A stretch of 63,816 nucleotides of DNA from Alphaproteobacteria bacterium (lineage in GTDB: Bacteria; Pseudomonadota; Alphaproteobacteria; Rhodobacterales; Rhodobacteraceae): the NCBI GenBank assembly GCA_030427145.1, contig JAUHWT010000023.1:1-63816 (forward strand), given 5' to 3'. Shown here in pieces: positions 8,142 to 18,344 of the stretch (positions within the stretch are counted from its first letter, which is position 1; each line of letters opens with the position of its first letter). The notes beneath the pieces are model-generated. The model was not told where the DNA came from. It did not search any database and saw nothing but the letters and a program-made list of their open reading frames with translations. Both the position numbers and the translations under genes were made by a program.

Positions 8142-9062
8142 CAACGACCGCGAAAACAAACCCGGGCAGGATGCGGAGGCACAGTTCACGCCTGAGATGA
8201 ACCCGCCTGATCGGGACCTTCCGGCCCCGGAAGGTGAGGTTGTCAAAACCGGCGGGTTCCTGCGCCGTTTCCTCGACATGCCCGCCGACAACACCGCAAA
8301 AACGGTGGCCGTGGCGCTGGGTCTCTGCCTCGTGGCATCCATGTTCGTGTCGGCCGCAGCCGTGTCGCTGCGCCCGTTGCAGGAACGGAATGCCGCGCTC
8401 GACAAGCAGGTCAACATCGTTCAGGTGGCCGGTCTCTATGAGGACGGCATCGACGTGGCCGAGGCGTTCGACGCGTTTGAGCCGCACGTTCTCGAAATGG
8501 CGACAGGCGAATTCGCGGACGGTGCGGAAATCGAGGGTCAGGTTCTTGATCCCCTGACCTTTGACGACCGTGCCGCGGCGGAGGACCTCACCCTGTCCGC
8601 GCCGCTCGACGACGATCCGGCCAGCATTGGACGGCAGGCGAACTACGTGACGGTTTACCTGCTGCGCAATGAGGACGGGTCGCTCGACAAGGTGATTCTG
8701 CCCGTCTACGGCTATGGCCTTTGGTCCACGCTCTATGGCTTCATCGCCATCGAGGAGGACGGCAACACGATCTATGGCCTTCAGTTCTACGAACACGCGG
8801 AAACCCCGGGCCTGGGCGCCGAGGTGGATAACCCGCGCTGGAAGGCGCTGTGGAACGAGAAGCTTCTGCGCACGGATGGTGGCGATGGCGAGCTGGCGAT
8901 TACGGTTGCCAAAACCGCACCGCCCGCCGGTCCGGAATACCATGTGGACGCCCTGTCCGGGGCGACACTGACCTCGCGCGGGGTGGACAACCTCATCCGG
9001 TTCTGGCTCAGCGAGCGCGGATTTGAACCTTTCCTTGAACGTGTCAGAGAGGGAGAGATCTG

Positions 9063-9063
<1 letters not shown>
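8134..9063 (+). CDS. nqrC: Na+-NQR subunit C
   Basis: Carries one N-terminal membrane helix (about 57-78) and a periplasmic domain with the covalent FMN motif SGATLTS (T278). At 309 residues it is longer than the usual ~260. The excess is a polar, acidic and proline-containing N-terminal tail of about 50 residues before the helix. The start is supported by the 8-base overlap with nqrB and a GGAGGG sequence about 10 bases upstream. Overlaps nqrD by one base (TGATG). Confidence 0.95.
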
Positions 9064-9715
<652 letters not shown>

Positions 9716-9716
<1 letters not shown>

Positions 9717-10324
9717 TGGAAGAGCTGATCTCCCTCGCCGTTAAGGCCATTTTCGTCGAGAACATGGCTTTGGCCTTCTTTCTCGGCATGTGTACCTTCC
9801 TGGCCGTGTCCAAAAAGATCTCCACGGCCATTGGTTTGGGTATCTCGGTGACGCTGGTGCAGACCATTACGGTTCCGGCCAACAACCTGATCCTGACCTA
9901 TCTGCTGGCCCCTGGTGCGCTGGCCTGGGCCGGGTTTCCCAATGTCGACCTGACCTTCCTCGGTCTGATCTCCTATATCGGTGTGATTGCCGCGATGGTG
10001 CAGATCCTGGAGATGATCCTCGATAAGTACTTCCCGCCGCTCTACAACGCGCTTGGCGTGTTTCTGCCGCTGATTACGGTGAACTGCGCCATCCTGGGCG
10101 GCTCGCTGTTCATGGTGGAGCGCGATTACGATCTGACGCAGTCCACGGTGTACGGCATTTCCTCCGGCTTTGGCTGGGCGCTGGCCATCACCGCGATGGC
10201 GGGCGTGCGCGAGAAGCTAAAATATTCCGACATTCCCGAGGGTCTTCAGGGCCTTGGGATCACCTTCATCAGCGCCGGACTGATGGCCATGGCCTTCATG
10301 TCCTTCTCCGGCGTTAACCTCTGA
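9716..10324 (+). CDS. nqrE: Na+-NQR subunit E
   Basis: 202-residue RnfA/NqrE-family membrane subunit homologous to NqrD but inverted in topology. The motifs [16 protein letters not shown] and [16 protein letters not shown] contain the two cysteines expected at the shared iron centre. It starts on the overlapping TGATG after nqrD; nqrF follows 13 bases later. Confidence 0.96.
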
Positions 10325-10337
10325 GGGAGCGGTAGAG

Positions 10338-11558
10338 ATGCAGACTTTCACTCTCGGCGTCATGCTCTTTTCGCTGATCGTTCTGGCGCTGGTCACCATC
10401 ATCATGCTGGCCCGCTCGCGCCTGGTGTCGAGCGGCAACGTGAACATTACGATCAACGGCGAGAAAACCATTTCGGTCCCCGCTGGCGGCAAACTGTTGC
10501 AGACACTGGCGGCGGAGAAGCTCTTTGTACCGTCGGCCTGTGGCGGCGGCGGGACCTGCGCGCAGTGCCGGGTGCGCATTCATGAGGGCGGCGGGTCGAT
10601 CCTGCCGACCGAGGAGAGCCACATCACCAAGCGTGAGGCGGCCTGTGGCGACCGTCTGTCCTGTCAGGTTGCGGTCAAGCAGGACATGCAGGTTGAGGTT
10701 CCCGAGGAGGTTTTCGGGGTCAAGAAGTGGGAATGTACCGTCCGGTCGAACGAGAACGTGGCGACATTCATCAAAAACCTGGTTCTGGAACTGCCCGAGG
10801 GCGAGGACGTGAACTTCCGGGCGGGTGGCTACATCCAGATCGAGGCGCCGGCGCACCAGCTGAGCTACACCGATTTCGATGTGCAGGAGGAGTACCGTGA
10901 GGACTGGGACAAGTTCAATCTCTGGCAGTACAAGTCCACGGTGGCCGAGCCGATTGAGCGGGCCTATTCCATGGCCAACTACCCTGACGAGAAGGGTCTG
11001 ATCATGCTCAACGTGCGTGTGGCCTCGCCGCCGCCGGGCACGGACTTCCCGCCGGGTCAGATGTCGTCCTACATCTTCAACCTCAAGCCTGGGGACAAGG
11101 TGACGATTTCAGGGCCGTTCGGTGAGTTCTTCGCCCGAGACACGCAGAAGGAAATGGTCTTCATCGGTGGTGGTGCCGGTATGGCTCCGATGCGCAGCCA
11201 TATCTTCGACCAGCTCAAGCGTCTGAAGAACCGGGACCGCAAGATCACGTTCTGGTACGGGGCACGTTCGAAGAAGGAGATGTTCTTCGTCGAGGACTTT
11301 GATGAGCTGGCCAAGGAGTTCCCGAACTTCACCTGGCATGTGGCCCTGTCGGATGCGCTGCCGGAAGATGAGTGGACGGGCTACACCGGCTTCATTCACA
11401 ACGTTCTCCATGACGAGTACCTGAAGGACCACCCTGCTCCGGAAGACTGCGAGTACTACATGTGTGGCCCCCCCATCATGAACTCCTCCTGTATCAACAT
11501 GCTGCTTGAACTGGGCGTGGACAGGGAAGACATCATGCTGGACGATTTCGGCGGCTGA
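10338..11558 (+). CDS. nqrF: Na+-NQR subunit F (NADH dehydrogenase, FAD/2Fe-2S)
   Basis: 406 residues. An N-terminal membrane helix (5-25) is followed by a plant-type ferredoxin domain with C68, C74, C77 and C109 in the C-x5-C-x2-C...C pattern. A ferredoxin-reductase module then has RAYSMANYP for FAD and [14 protein letters not shown] for the nucleotide. This is the NADH entry point of the pump. Last gene of the operon; a hairpin terminator follows at 11633. Confidence 0.97.
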   Translation: MQTFTLGVMLFSLIVLALVTIIMLARSRLVSSGNVNITINGEKTISVPAGGKLLQTLAAEKLFVPSACGGGGTCAQCRVRIHEGGGSILPTEESHITKREAACGDRLSCQVAVKQDMQVEVPEEVFGVKKWECTVRSNENVATFIKNLVLELPEGEDVNFRAGGYIQIEAPAHQLSYTDFDVQEEYREDWDKFNLWQYKSTVAEPIERAYSMANYPDEKGLIMLNVRVASPPPGTDFPPGQMSSYIFNLKPGDKVTISGPFGEFFARDTQKEMVFIGGGAGMAPMRSHIFDQLKRLKNRDRKITFWYGARSKKEMFFVEDFDELAKEFPNFTWHVALSDALPEDEWTGYTGFIHNVLHDEYLKDHPAPEDCEYYMCGPPIMNSSCINMLLELGVDREDIMLDDFGG

Positions 11559-11632
11559 CGTCGCCCCCGCCTGCGGTACGTGCGGCGGGAGCAGAGATAC
11601 CTGGCGTATTGCATGGTTTGGAATTTAAGAAC

Positions 11633-11672
11633 AACGGCTGCCGCGGGATCCTGCGGCGGCCGTTTGGTTTTT
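11633..11672 (+). terminator. Terminator after the nqr operon
   Basis: A 12-base stem (11633-11644 with 11653-11664, one G-T wobble) encloses an 8-base loop and is followed by a T-rich stretch (TTTGGTTTTT). Placed 75 bases after the nqrF stop. Confidence 0.75.
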
Positions 11673-12279
11673 GGGGTTGGGTGTTGTGGCGTTTAGGCTG
11701 GTCGAGGGGGTTTTGTCGGCCGTTCTGAACCCCAAACAGCTTACACAGGCATGCGGCCCGGGGACGGAACAGTGGGTCTCAATCCTCGCCGGCCTGCTCT
11801 TCACAAGGTTTGTTCTGGATCAAGCCTGCACGATACTGCGACAATGACGGCTTCAAGCCACAATTACCCCCCGTCACTACTCACCCCCGGCACTGAACAG
11901 AGGGCCTTCAGCCCCGCCGGGCCTGCGCCGGTCCGGACCGCATGGGCCGGCGCCCGTTGACGATGGCCCCACGATCAACCGGAAGAGGCACACTTCACCA
12001 TAAAACCGGGTCATCCAACCGTTCCGTGCACCGTCCCCCGGCCCGGCGCAGGCACGGCGTTCCTTGCAGCGGCAGGAGTGTCCGCCCGGCCCTTCCGTCA
12101 CCGGTTGTGTTCCCGATCAGGCCTGTAGCATGTCGACGGAGTGTACCGGCCGATTGATCTTCCATTCCGGTGAACCCATAGTGCGGACGGAACGGCGCCA
12201 AACGCTGCGGGTCGCCTGTCCGAGGTGGAGCGGTCATCTGTGTTTGCGGCAGAAGCCGGCAAAAAATGGGGAACTACAC
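11673..12279. other. Non-coding stretch between nqr and the BCCT gene
   Basis: About 600 bases with no convincing gene. It contains the second 143-bp inverted-repeat element (11916-12058). The rest, 11673-11915 and 12059-12279, shows only short open frames without ribosome binding sites. The promoter of the BCCT gene should lie in the last 200 bases, but no clear consensus was recognised. Confidence 0.5.
11916..12058. repeat. 143-bp inverted-repeat element, copy 2
   Basis: Arms at 11916-11936 and 12038-12058 pair over 19 of 21 bases. Read on the opposite strand, the whole unit aligns to 162-304 with the same length and no obvious indel. The internal strings CCTCTTCCGGTTGATC and GGGCGCCGGCCC are conserved in both. 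Flanking similarity also continues a short way outside the arms. Confidence 0.75.
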
Positions 12280-13782
12280 GTGTCACAGCCAACCGGGAAA
12301 GGGCCCGGCAGCCTTCCTGTTCTCGCCCTGGCCATCAGCGCCTCAATAGCCTTTTGGGGGATCCTCGATCCAACCGGGCTGGGTCACGTGGCGTCGACGG
12401 CCGTGTCGGCACAGTTTGCCAGCCGCGGGTGGTTCATCATGCTGGAGGCGAGTGGCATTCTGTTTGTGGCCATCTTTCTTGCCTTCTCCCGCTTTGGCGA
12501 TATCCGACTGGGTCCCGATGATGCCAAACCGGATTTTTCGACTCCGGCATGGATCGCGATGCTTTTCGCTGCAGGGATGGGCGTGGGCCTCCTGTTCTAT
12601 GGCGCCGCCGAGCCGCTCACCCATTTTGAAACGCTGCGCCAGTTCTCCCCGGACGCAAAAGCGGCCGGTGAAGCACTGTTCGTGACCTATCTCAACTGGG
12701 GTTTCCACGCCTGGGCCATCTACGGCGTCGTCGCGTTGATCATTGCCTATTTCGCCTTCCGTCGCGGCGGCAGGCTGCTGTTGAGTTCGCCTTTGCTGGA
12801 TGCGTTTGGAGCCGCAGCCTGGGTGCGCGGGCTGGCCTGGCTGTTCGACCTGCTCTCCATTGTCGCCATTGCCGTCGGCCTTGCCGGATCACTGGCGATG
12901 GGGGTCTTCCAGATCCAGACCGGGCTTGCCGGCCTGCTTGGCATGGGGGATCCTGCAAACCTGACACTGCCGATTTTCGTCGCGATGTGCGTGGCCTTCA
13001 CGGTTCCGCTGCGCCGGGACCTCGGGGACGGCATGGCGAGGCTCTCCAATGCCGCCATGCTGATTGCAATTGGGCTCCTCGCCTATCTCGTGGTGCTTGG
13101 GCCTACCTCCTATATCATGAATGGTATTGTCTCGGGCTTCGGACGGTATCTGTTTCACGCCCTGCCCGCCGGCTTCTCGACCGTTGAGTTTTTCGGTCCC
13201 GAGATCGAAAACTGGTTTCAGGACTGGACGCTGAACTACATGATCTGGTGGCTGGCATGGTCTCCTTTCGTCGGGATCTTCATCGCCCGCATTTCGCGCG
13301 GGCGCACGATCCGGGAGTTCCTTGCCGGTGTCATCGTCGTGCCGACCCTCTTTTCGGTGCTTTGGTTCGGCGGATTTGGCGGGCTGGGCTTTTTCGATGG
13401 ATTGCGTGAGGATGCTGCCCTGTCGGCGATCAACCAGCAGAATCTGGACGCAACGACCTTCGCGCTCCTTGAGAAATTTCCGCTCGACATGCTGACACGG
13501 ACCGCCACCGTAATCGCCGCGTTCCTGTTCGTCGTAACGAGCGTCGTCAGTGCCGGCTTTACGCTCGCGATGATCGGTGCGGGCGGGGAGGAAAACCCCT
13601 CGCCGCGCCTCCGCACGATCTGGGGCGGCGTGTTGGGCGCGTTGGGACTGGCCATGATCTTCGTAGGGGACATCGGCGTGGTCCGTTCGATCATAGCCCT
13701 GTCCGCCATCGCTTTCGTCTTTATCGTTCCGGTTCTGGTGATTTGCCTGTTCCGCTCGCTTCGCAGGGAGACCGGCTCTTGA
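12280..13782 (+). CDS. BCCT-family betaine/carnitine/choline-type transporter
   Basis: 500 residues from the GTG at 12280, which has a GGGGA about 8 bases upstream; the frame stays open further up but that part has no family character. About 12 membrane helices are visible. Family hallmarks are the GAAEPLTHFE segment, the glycine-rich GVFQIQTGLAGLLG in helix 4 and WWLAWSPFVGIFIARISRGRTIREF in helix 8. The substrate is likely a quaternary ammonium or sulfonium osmolyte, but the exact one cannot be read. A 29-codon membrane ORF begins on its stop codon. Confidence 0.9.
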   Translation: MSQPTGKGPGSLPVLALAISASIAFWGILDPTGLGHVASTAVSAQFASRGWFIMLEASGILFVAIFLAFSRFGDIRLGPDDAKPDFSTPAWIAMLFAAGMGVGLLFYGAAEPLTHFETLRQFSPDAKAAGEALFVTYLNWGFHAWAIYGVVALIIAYFAFRRGGRLLLSSPLLDAFGAAAWVRGLAWLFDLLSIVAIAVGLAGSLAMGVFQIQTGLAGLLGMGDPANLTLPIFVAMCVAFTVPLRRDLGDGMARLSNAAMLIAIGLLAYLVVLGPTSYIMNGIVSGFGRYLFHALPAGFSTVEFFGPEIENWFQDWTLNYMIWWLAWSPFVGIFIARISRGRTIREFLAGVIVVPTLFSVLWFGGFGGLGFFDGLREDAALSAINQQNLDATTFALLEKFPLDMLTRTATVIAAFLFVVTSVVSAGFTLAMIGAGGEENPSPRLRTIWGGVLGALGLAMIFVGDIGVVRSIIALSAIAFVFIVPVLVICLFRSLRRETGS

Positions 13783-13871
13783 TGGGGGAAACACTGGATA
13801 CCGTGCTGAACCTTATCGTATTTGCCTATATTGGCATTCTGATCTGGCTGGCGCTCAAACCGGATCCGTGA
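13782..13871 (+). CDS. 29-residue single-helix membrane protein, coupled to the BCCT gene
   Basis: ATG overlaps the BCCT stop as TGATG. The peptide starts MGETLDTVLNLIVFAYIG, continues as a hydrophobic helix to LIWLALK and ends KPDP. An acidic N-terminus, one transmembrane segment of about 19 residues (7-25) and a short basic tail give a clear membrane topology. The TGATG junction implies translational reinitiation and co-expression with the transporter. I know no family for it. It may be an accessory subunit; a chance ORF remains possible. Confidence 0.5.
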   Translation: MGETLDTVLNLIVFAYIGILIWLALKPDP

Positions 13872-14220
13872 GTTTCGGCCCGGCATTTCGGTGCGCGGGG
13901 ACCCAACCAACGCGACATTGCCGGACGTTTTCGCGTTTTTCGAAGCGATTCTGGGGCGTTTGCAGCGTACGGAGGTGGGTGTGGCGCGCAACGGGGGCGA
14001 ACAGTGTTCCGGGAAAGCGTGCGTGGGTGGAACGGGTGTGCGTGTGCCGCGGCCAAGGTCGCGACGGCTTCCCTAATTGGGTTCGGGCCTGTTGAACGCC
14101 AGGGCGGCGGGCTCTAATTTCACTTTAACAACAGGCGATTGACCGGTATTTCGGTTCCGTGCCGGGGGGACTTGCACAATTCTCCGACCGGCGGAGTACG
14201 GACAAAGGAGCGAATGCGAT
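13872..14220. other. Non-coding gap before the peroxiredoxin gene
   Basis: About 350 bases with only shadow frames. A GGAG lies at 14209-14212 ahead of the ATG at 14221. A small stem around 14142-14158 (ACCGGTATTTCGGTTCC) is the only structure noticed. Confidence 0.4.
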
Positions 14221-14874
<654 letters not shown>

Positions 14875-14904
14875 AGAGTACCGGACTCCGGAAAGGACAG
14901 CTCC

Positions 14905-15651
14905 ATGAACGAAGCCGCCCGAATTCATGCCGTGGCAGATGCGGCCGGCGAGGGGCCGACGGTATTTACCGCGGCCAACAAATGGCTGGAGGACCAGCCT
15001 GCGGAAGTCCGCATCGCCTGGGCGCAGAAGAACCTGCCCCGCGATCACGTTCTGTCGTCGAGTTTTGGAATTCAGTCGGCGGTGATGCTTCATCTGATGA
15101 CGCAGGCGATGCCGGACATTCCGGTGCTGCTGTTCGATACGGGCTATCTCTTTCCGGAGACCTACCGGTTTATTGACGAGCTGACCGAGCGGCTGAACCT
15201 CAATCTCAAGGTCTTCCGGGCGGAGATGACCCCTGCCTGGCAGGAAGCCCGGTTTGGGCAGCTCTGGGAACAGGGCGAGGAAGGGCTGAAGCGGTACAAC
15301 ACCATCAACAAGGTTGAGCCGATGCAGCGGGCCATGACCGATGTGGGTGCCGGCACCTGGTATAGCGGGCTCAGGCGCGTGCAGTCGGACAGCCGCAGCG
15401 AGCGCAAAATCCTGGAGTTTCAGCATGGCCGGGTGAAGTTCCACCCGATCGTGGACTGGACCAACCGGGACGTGCATTTCTATCTCAAGCGGCATGACCT
15501 GCCCTATCATCCGCTCTGGGAGCAGGGTTATGTGAGCGTGGGCGACACGCACACGACGATGAAGCTTGAGGACGGGATGCGCGAGGAGGACACGCGGTTT
15601 TTCGGGATGAACCGGGAATGCGGTCTCCATGTGGAGACGCGCACGGGCTGA
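14905..15651 (+). CDS. cysH: Phosphoadenylyl-sulfate (PAPS) reductase, CysH type
   Basis: 248-residue assimilatory reductase forming sulfite from activated sulfate. The nucleotide-binding loop is [14 protein letters not shown], and the catalytic cysteine is in the C-terminal ECGLH motif. That is the only cysteine in the protein, so the CC...CxxC iron-sulfur ligands of APS reductases are missing. Hence PAPS with thioredoxin as donor is the more likely reaction. An unbroken terminator follows at 15680. Confidence 0.9.
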   Translation: MNEAARIHAVADAAGEGPTVFTAANKWLEDQPAEVRIAWAQKNLPRDHVLSSSFGIQSAVMLHLMTQAMPDIPVLLFDTGYLFPETYRFIDELTERLNLNLKVFRAEMTPAWQEARFGQLWEQGEEGLKRYNTINKVEPMQRAMTDVGAGTWYSGLRRVQSDSRSERKILEFQHGRVKFHPIVDWTNRDVHFYLKRHDLPYHPLWEQGYVSVGDTHTTMKLEDGMREEDTRFFGMNRECGLHVETRTG

Positions 15652-15679
15652 CGGCAGTTCGGTTTGGTATTGGATGGGA

Positions 15680-15708
15680 AGTCCGGCCTGGTTTGGCCGG
15701 ACTTTTTT
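15680..15708 (+). terminator. Rho-independent terminator after cysH
   Basis: A perfect 9-base stem (15680-15688 with 15695-15703) closes a 6-base loop and runs straight into six T residues. It ends the peroxiredoxin-cysH unit. Confidence 0.92.
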
Positions 15709-15726
15709 GTTGTGCCTGGGCGGTAC

Positions 15727-16785
15727 CTACGCGGCCTGTGGCTGGGCGCGGTTGAACATGCCGAAGAGGTCGCGCGGGTCGTCTGGGTCAGCAATCATGT
15801 CGAGTTGGTCGAAGAAGCGGGTTCCCTCGATTGCGCGGGCGATGTAGCGCAGGGCGCTGAAATCCTCGATGGCGAAGCCCACGCTGTCGAAGAGGGTGAT
15901 CTGCCGGTCATCGGTGCGTCCGGGGGCCTCGTCCCCGATCACCTGCCAGAGTTCAGTGACGGCGTGGTCGGGGTCGAGCTGCTGGATTTCGCCCTCGATG
16001 CGGGTCTGGGGCGGGTATTCCACGAAGATCGATGAGCGCAGCAGAATGTCGCGGTGGAGTTCGGTCTTGCCTGGGCAATCGCCGCCGATGGCGTTGATGT
16101 GGACGCCCGCGCCGACCATGTTGTCGGTCAGGATTGTCGCGTACTGTTTGTCTGCGGTGCAGGTGGTGATGATTTCGGCGCCTTCCATCGCCTCCTCACC
16201 CGAGCGGCATTTTACGACGGTCAGGCCGCTTTGCGCGAGGTTTTTGGCGCAGCGTTCGGTTGCCGTGGGGTCGATGTCGTAAAGGCGTACGGTGTCGATG
16301 CCGCAGACCGCCCGGAAGGCCAGGCACTGGAACTCGGACTGGGCGCCATTGCCGATCATGGCCATGGTGCGGGCACCGCGTGGCGCGAGATGTCTGGCCG
16401 CCATGGCACTGGTCGCGGCGGTGCGCAGGGCGGTCAGCAGGGTCATTTCGCTCAGGAGTTTGGGGTAGCCCGACTCCACTTCGGCCAGCAGGCCAAAGGC
16501 GGTGACGGTCTGGAGCCCCTCGGCCATGTTTTTGGGGTGACCATTGACGTATTTGAAGCCGTAGGTTTCCCCGTCCGAGGTGGGCATGAGTTCGATCACG
16601 CCGACATCGGAATGGGAGGCGACGCGGGGTGTCTTGTCGAACAGAGGCCAGCGGCGAAAATCGGCTTCGATCTGGTCGGCCAGATCGGTCAGCACCTTTT
16701 CAATGCCGATATGATGGACGAGGCGCATCATGTTCTCAACGGAGACGAAAGGCACGTAGGCAAGTTTTGAGGGAAGCGGCGTCAT
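15727..16785 (-). CDS. Ornithine cyclodeaminase
   Basis: 352-residue NAD-dependent enzyme of the ornithine cyclodeaminase/mu-crystallin family, converting L-ornithine to L-proline and ammonia. Visible are GFKYVNGHPKN (substrate site), the Rossmann motif IGNGAQSEFQ and INAIGGDCPGKTEL with the catalytic aspartate. A GAGAGG ribosome site precedes the start. It lies 9 bases after ctlX, which would feed it ornithine from citrulline. Related family members act on other amino acids, but the context favours ornithine. Confidence 0.88.
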   Translation of the reverse strand: MTPLPSKLAYVPFVSVENMMRLVHHIGIEKVLTDLADQIEADFRRWPLFDKTPRVASHSDVGVIELMPTSDGETYGFKYVNGHPKNMAEGLQTVTAFGLLAEVESGYPKLLSEMTLLTALRTAATSAMAARHLAPRGARTMAMIGNGAQSEFQCLAFRAVCGIDTVRLYDIDPTATERCAKNLAQSGLTVVKCRSGEEAMEGAEIITTCTADKQYATILTDNMVGAGVHINAIGGDCPGKTELHRDILLRSSIFVEYPPQTRIEGEIQQLDPDHAVTELWQVIGDEAPGRTDDRQITLFDSVGFAIEDFSALRYIARAIEGTRFFDQLDMIADPDDPRDLFGMFNRAQPQAA

Positions 16786-16794
16786 GGGAACCTC

Positions 16795-17733
16795 TCAGGC
16801 GGCAATGGGGGTACGGGCGGACAGGTGCAGCCCGGCGATCATGCAGCGGACGGAGCCGCCGGCGTGTTCAATGGTGGGAATGTCGAGTGGCAGCAGCGTC
16901 ACGTGGCCTTCGAGTGTGGCGCGCTGACCGGCGTCGAGGGAACGCAGGGCGCGGGAGGAGAGCGCAAGCACAAGACCGTCGCGGCCCTGGAGTTCGATGG
17001 CGTTGCCCGCGAAGTTTGCGATCTGGTCGTGGGTGAGTTCGATGATATCACGCTCCCCACGGCGCAGGCGCTCGGCGACCTCCCGGCGGCGTGGTGCGTC
17101 GGGGATCGAGCTGAGACCTATCATGGCAAAATCGGTGCCGATGCACATCAGAACATTGGTGTGGTAGATCGGCTCGCCCTGCGCATCGACGGCGTCGAAG
17201 ACGACGGGTTCGTAGTTGAAATGGGTGCAAAAGCGTTCCAGCAGGATCTCGCTGGTGCGTTTGGAACGGGCGGCGTAGGCGACGCGTTCGAGGTGGTCGA
17301 TGACCATGGCGCCGGTGCCCTCGAGGAACAGGCTGTCCTGCTCAAGGCCGGAATAGTCGATGACGTCCTGCACCCGGTAGTCGCGCTTGAGCATTTCCAG
17401 GACGTCCTGGCGCCGCTCGGGCCGGCGGTTGGGCGAGTACATCGGGTAGACGGCGACATGGCCACCGGAATGGGTCGAGAACCAGTTGTTGGGGAAGACT
17501 GAGTCCGGCGTGGCGGTGCCGTCGTCCTCGAACAGGTGGACCTGGACACCGGCGGCGCGCAGGGCGTCGGCGGCGCGTGTGACTTCCGCTCTGGCGGCTT
17601 CGGCCACGGCGGCCGCGTCGGTGGCGGCGCTGGTTTGGAAGTGGTTGTCCTGGGCGGTCAGGGTGTTGGGGGTGAAATGATGGGGGCGGATCATGACGAC
17701 CGATGCGGGCGCCTGGAGCGATGTACGGGGCAT
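16795..17733 (-). CDS. ctlX: Citrulline utilization hydrolase CtlX
   Basis: 312-residue member of the guanidino-group modifying superfamily (formerly annotated amidinotransferase). The start MPRTSLQAPASVVMIRPHHFTPN matches the family N-terminus and is taken from the ATG at 17733; the frame is open further upstream. Key pieces are PNNWFSTHSGG, LEGTGAMV, the histidine in YHTNVLMC and the nucleophilic cysteine in HAGGSVRCM near the C-terminus. CtlX is reported to hydrolyse citrulline to ornithine. It is first in a ctlX-ocd operon, divergent from an Lrp regulator. Confidence 0.88.
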   Translation of the reverse strand: MPRTSLQAPASVVMIRPHHFTPNTLTAQDNHFQTSAATDAAAVAEAARAEVTRAADALRAAGVQVHLFEDDGTATPDSVFPNNWFSTHSGGHVAVYPMYSPNRRPERRQDVLEMLKRDYRVQDVIDYSGLEQDSLFLEGTGAMVIDHLERVAYAARSKRTSEILLERFCTHFNYEPVVFDAVDAQGEPIYHTNVLMCIGTDFAMIGLSSIPDAPRRREVAERLRRGERDIIELTHDQIANFAGNAIELQGRDGLVLALSSRALRSLDAGQRATLEGHVTLLPLDIPTIEHAGGSVRCMIAGLHLSARTPIAA

Positions 17734-17861
17734 GGAACCTGGTATCCTTCTCGAGAACATGCCCTGAAGATACGCGTGGCTCCTGACGGATTGCATAGCC
17801 ATGATGGTAAAGTTGCGAAGTGTTTTTGGACATTTTGCCAGGTTCGTGTATAAGATTTGCC

Positions 17862-18287
17862 ATGCATGTTTATGACGATCTTGATCGCAGACTGATCGCG
17901 CTTTTGCGCGAGGACGGGCGGGCGCCGGTGTCGCGGCTCGCGACGGCTCTGGGGGTGTCGCGGGCAACAATTCAGACGCGGATCGACCGGCTGCTCGACA
18001 CGGGCGCGGTGCTGGGCTTCACCATTCGCGCGCGGGAGGACAGCGGGCCGCACGGGGTGCGGGCGATCATGATGATTGAAGTGTCAGGCCAGTCGACAAC
18101 GAAGGTTATCCGAAGCCTGCGCGGTATCCCTGCCCTGCATCAGCTGCATTCAACCAACGGGAACTGGGATCTGGTCGCGCAGCTGAGCGCCGAGAGCCTC
18201 GCGGATTTTGACCGGGTTCTGCGGGAGGTGCGGGGTATTCCCGGCATCACGAACAGCGAGACGTCGATTTTGCTGAGTTCAGTGTAG
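17862..18287 (+). CDS. Lrp/AsnC-family regulator of the ctlX-ocd operon
   Basis: 141 residues with an N-terminal winged helix (LDRRLIALLREDGRAPVSRLATALGVSRATIQTRIDRL) and a C-terminal RAM/effector domain. The start MHVYDDLD at 17862 aligns with family N-termini. It is transcribed away from ctlX across a 128-base region, the usual arrangement for a local amino-acid-responsive regulator. The effector is probably an amino acid of this pathway (inference). Confidence 0.9.
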   Translation: MHVYDDLDRRLIALLREDGRAPVSRLATALGVSRATIQTRIDRLLDTGAVLGFTIRAREDSGPHGVRAIMMIEVSGQSTTKVIRSLRGIPALHQLHSTNGNWDLVAQLSAESLADFDRVLREVRGIPGITNSETSILLSSV

Positions 18288-18306
18288 GGCCACCGGTTGA
18301 GGGCGC

Positions 18307-18330
18307 GCGGCCATTCGGTGGAATGGCCGC
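18307..18330. terminator. Bidirectional hairpin between lrp and the MFS gene
   Basis: A perfect 10-base stem (18307-18316 with 18321-18330) with GGTG loop lies between two convergent genes. No T-run follows on either strand, so termination is inferred from position and stem strength. Confidence 0.5.
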
Positions 18331-18344
18331 CGCGTTGAGGGTGC

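Noticed and set aside
14905-15651. APS reductase (iron-sulfur type)
   Set aside because: Only one cysteine is present (ECGLH), so the 4Fe-4S ligands are missing; PAPS reductase fits better.
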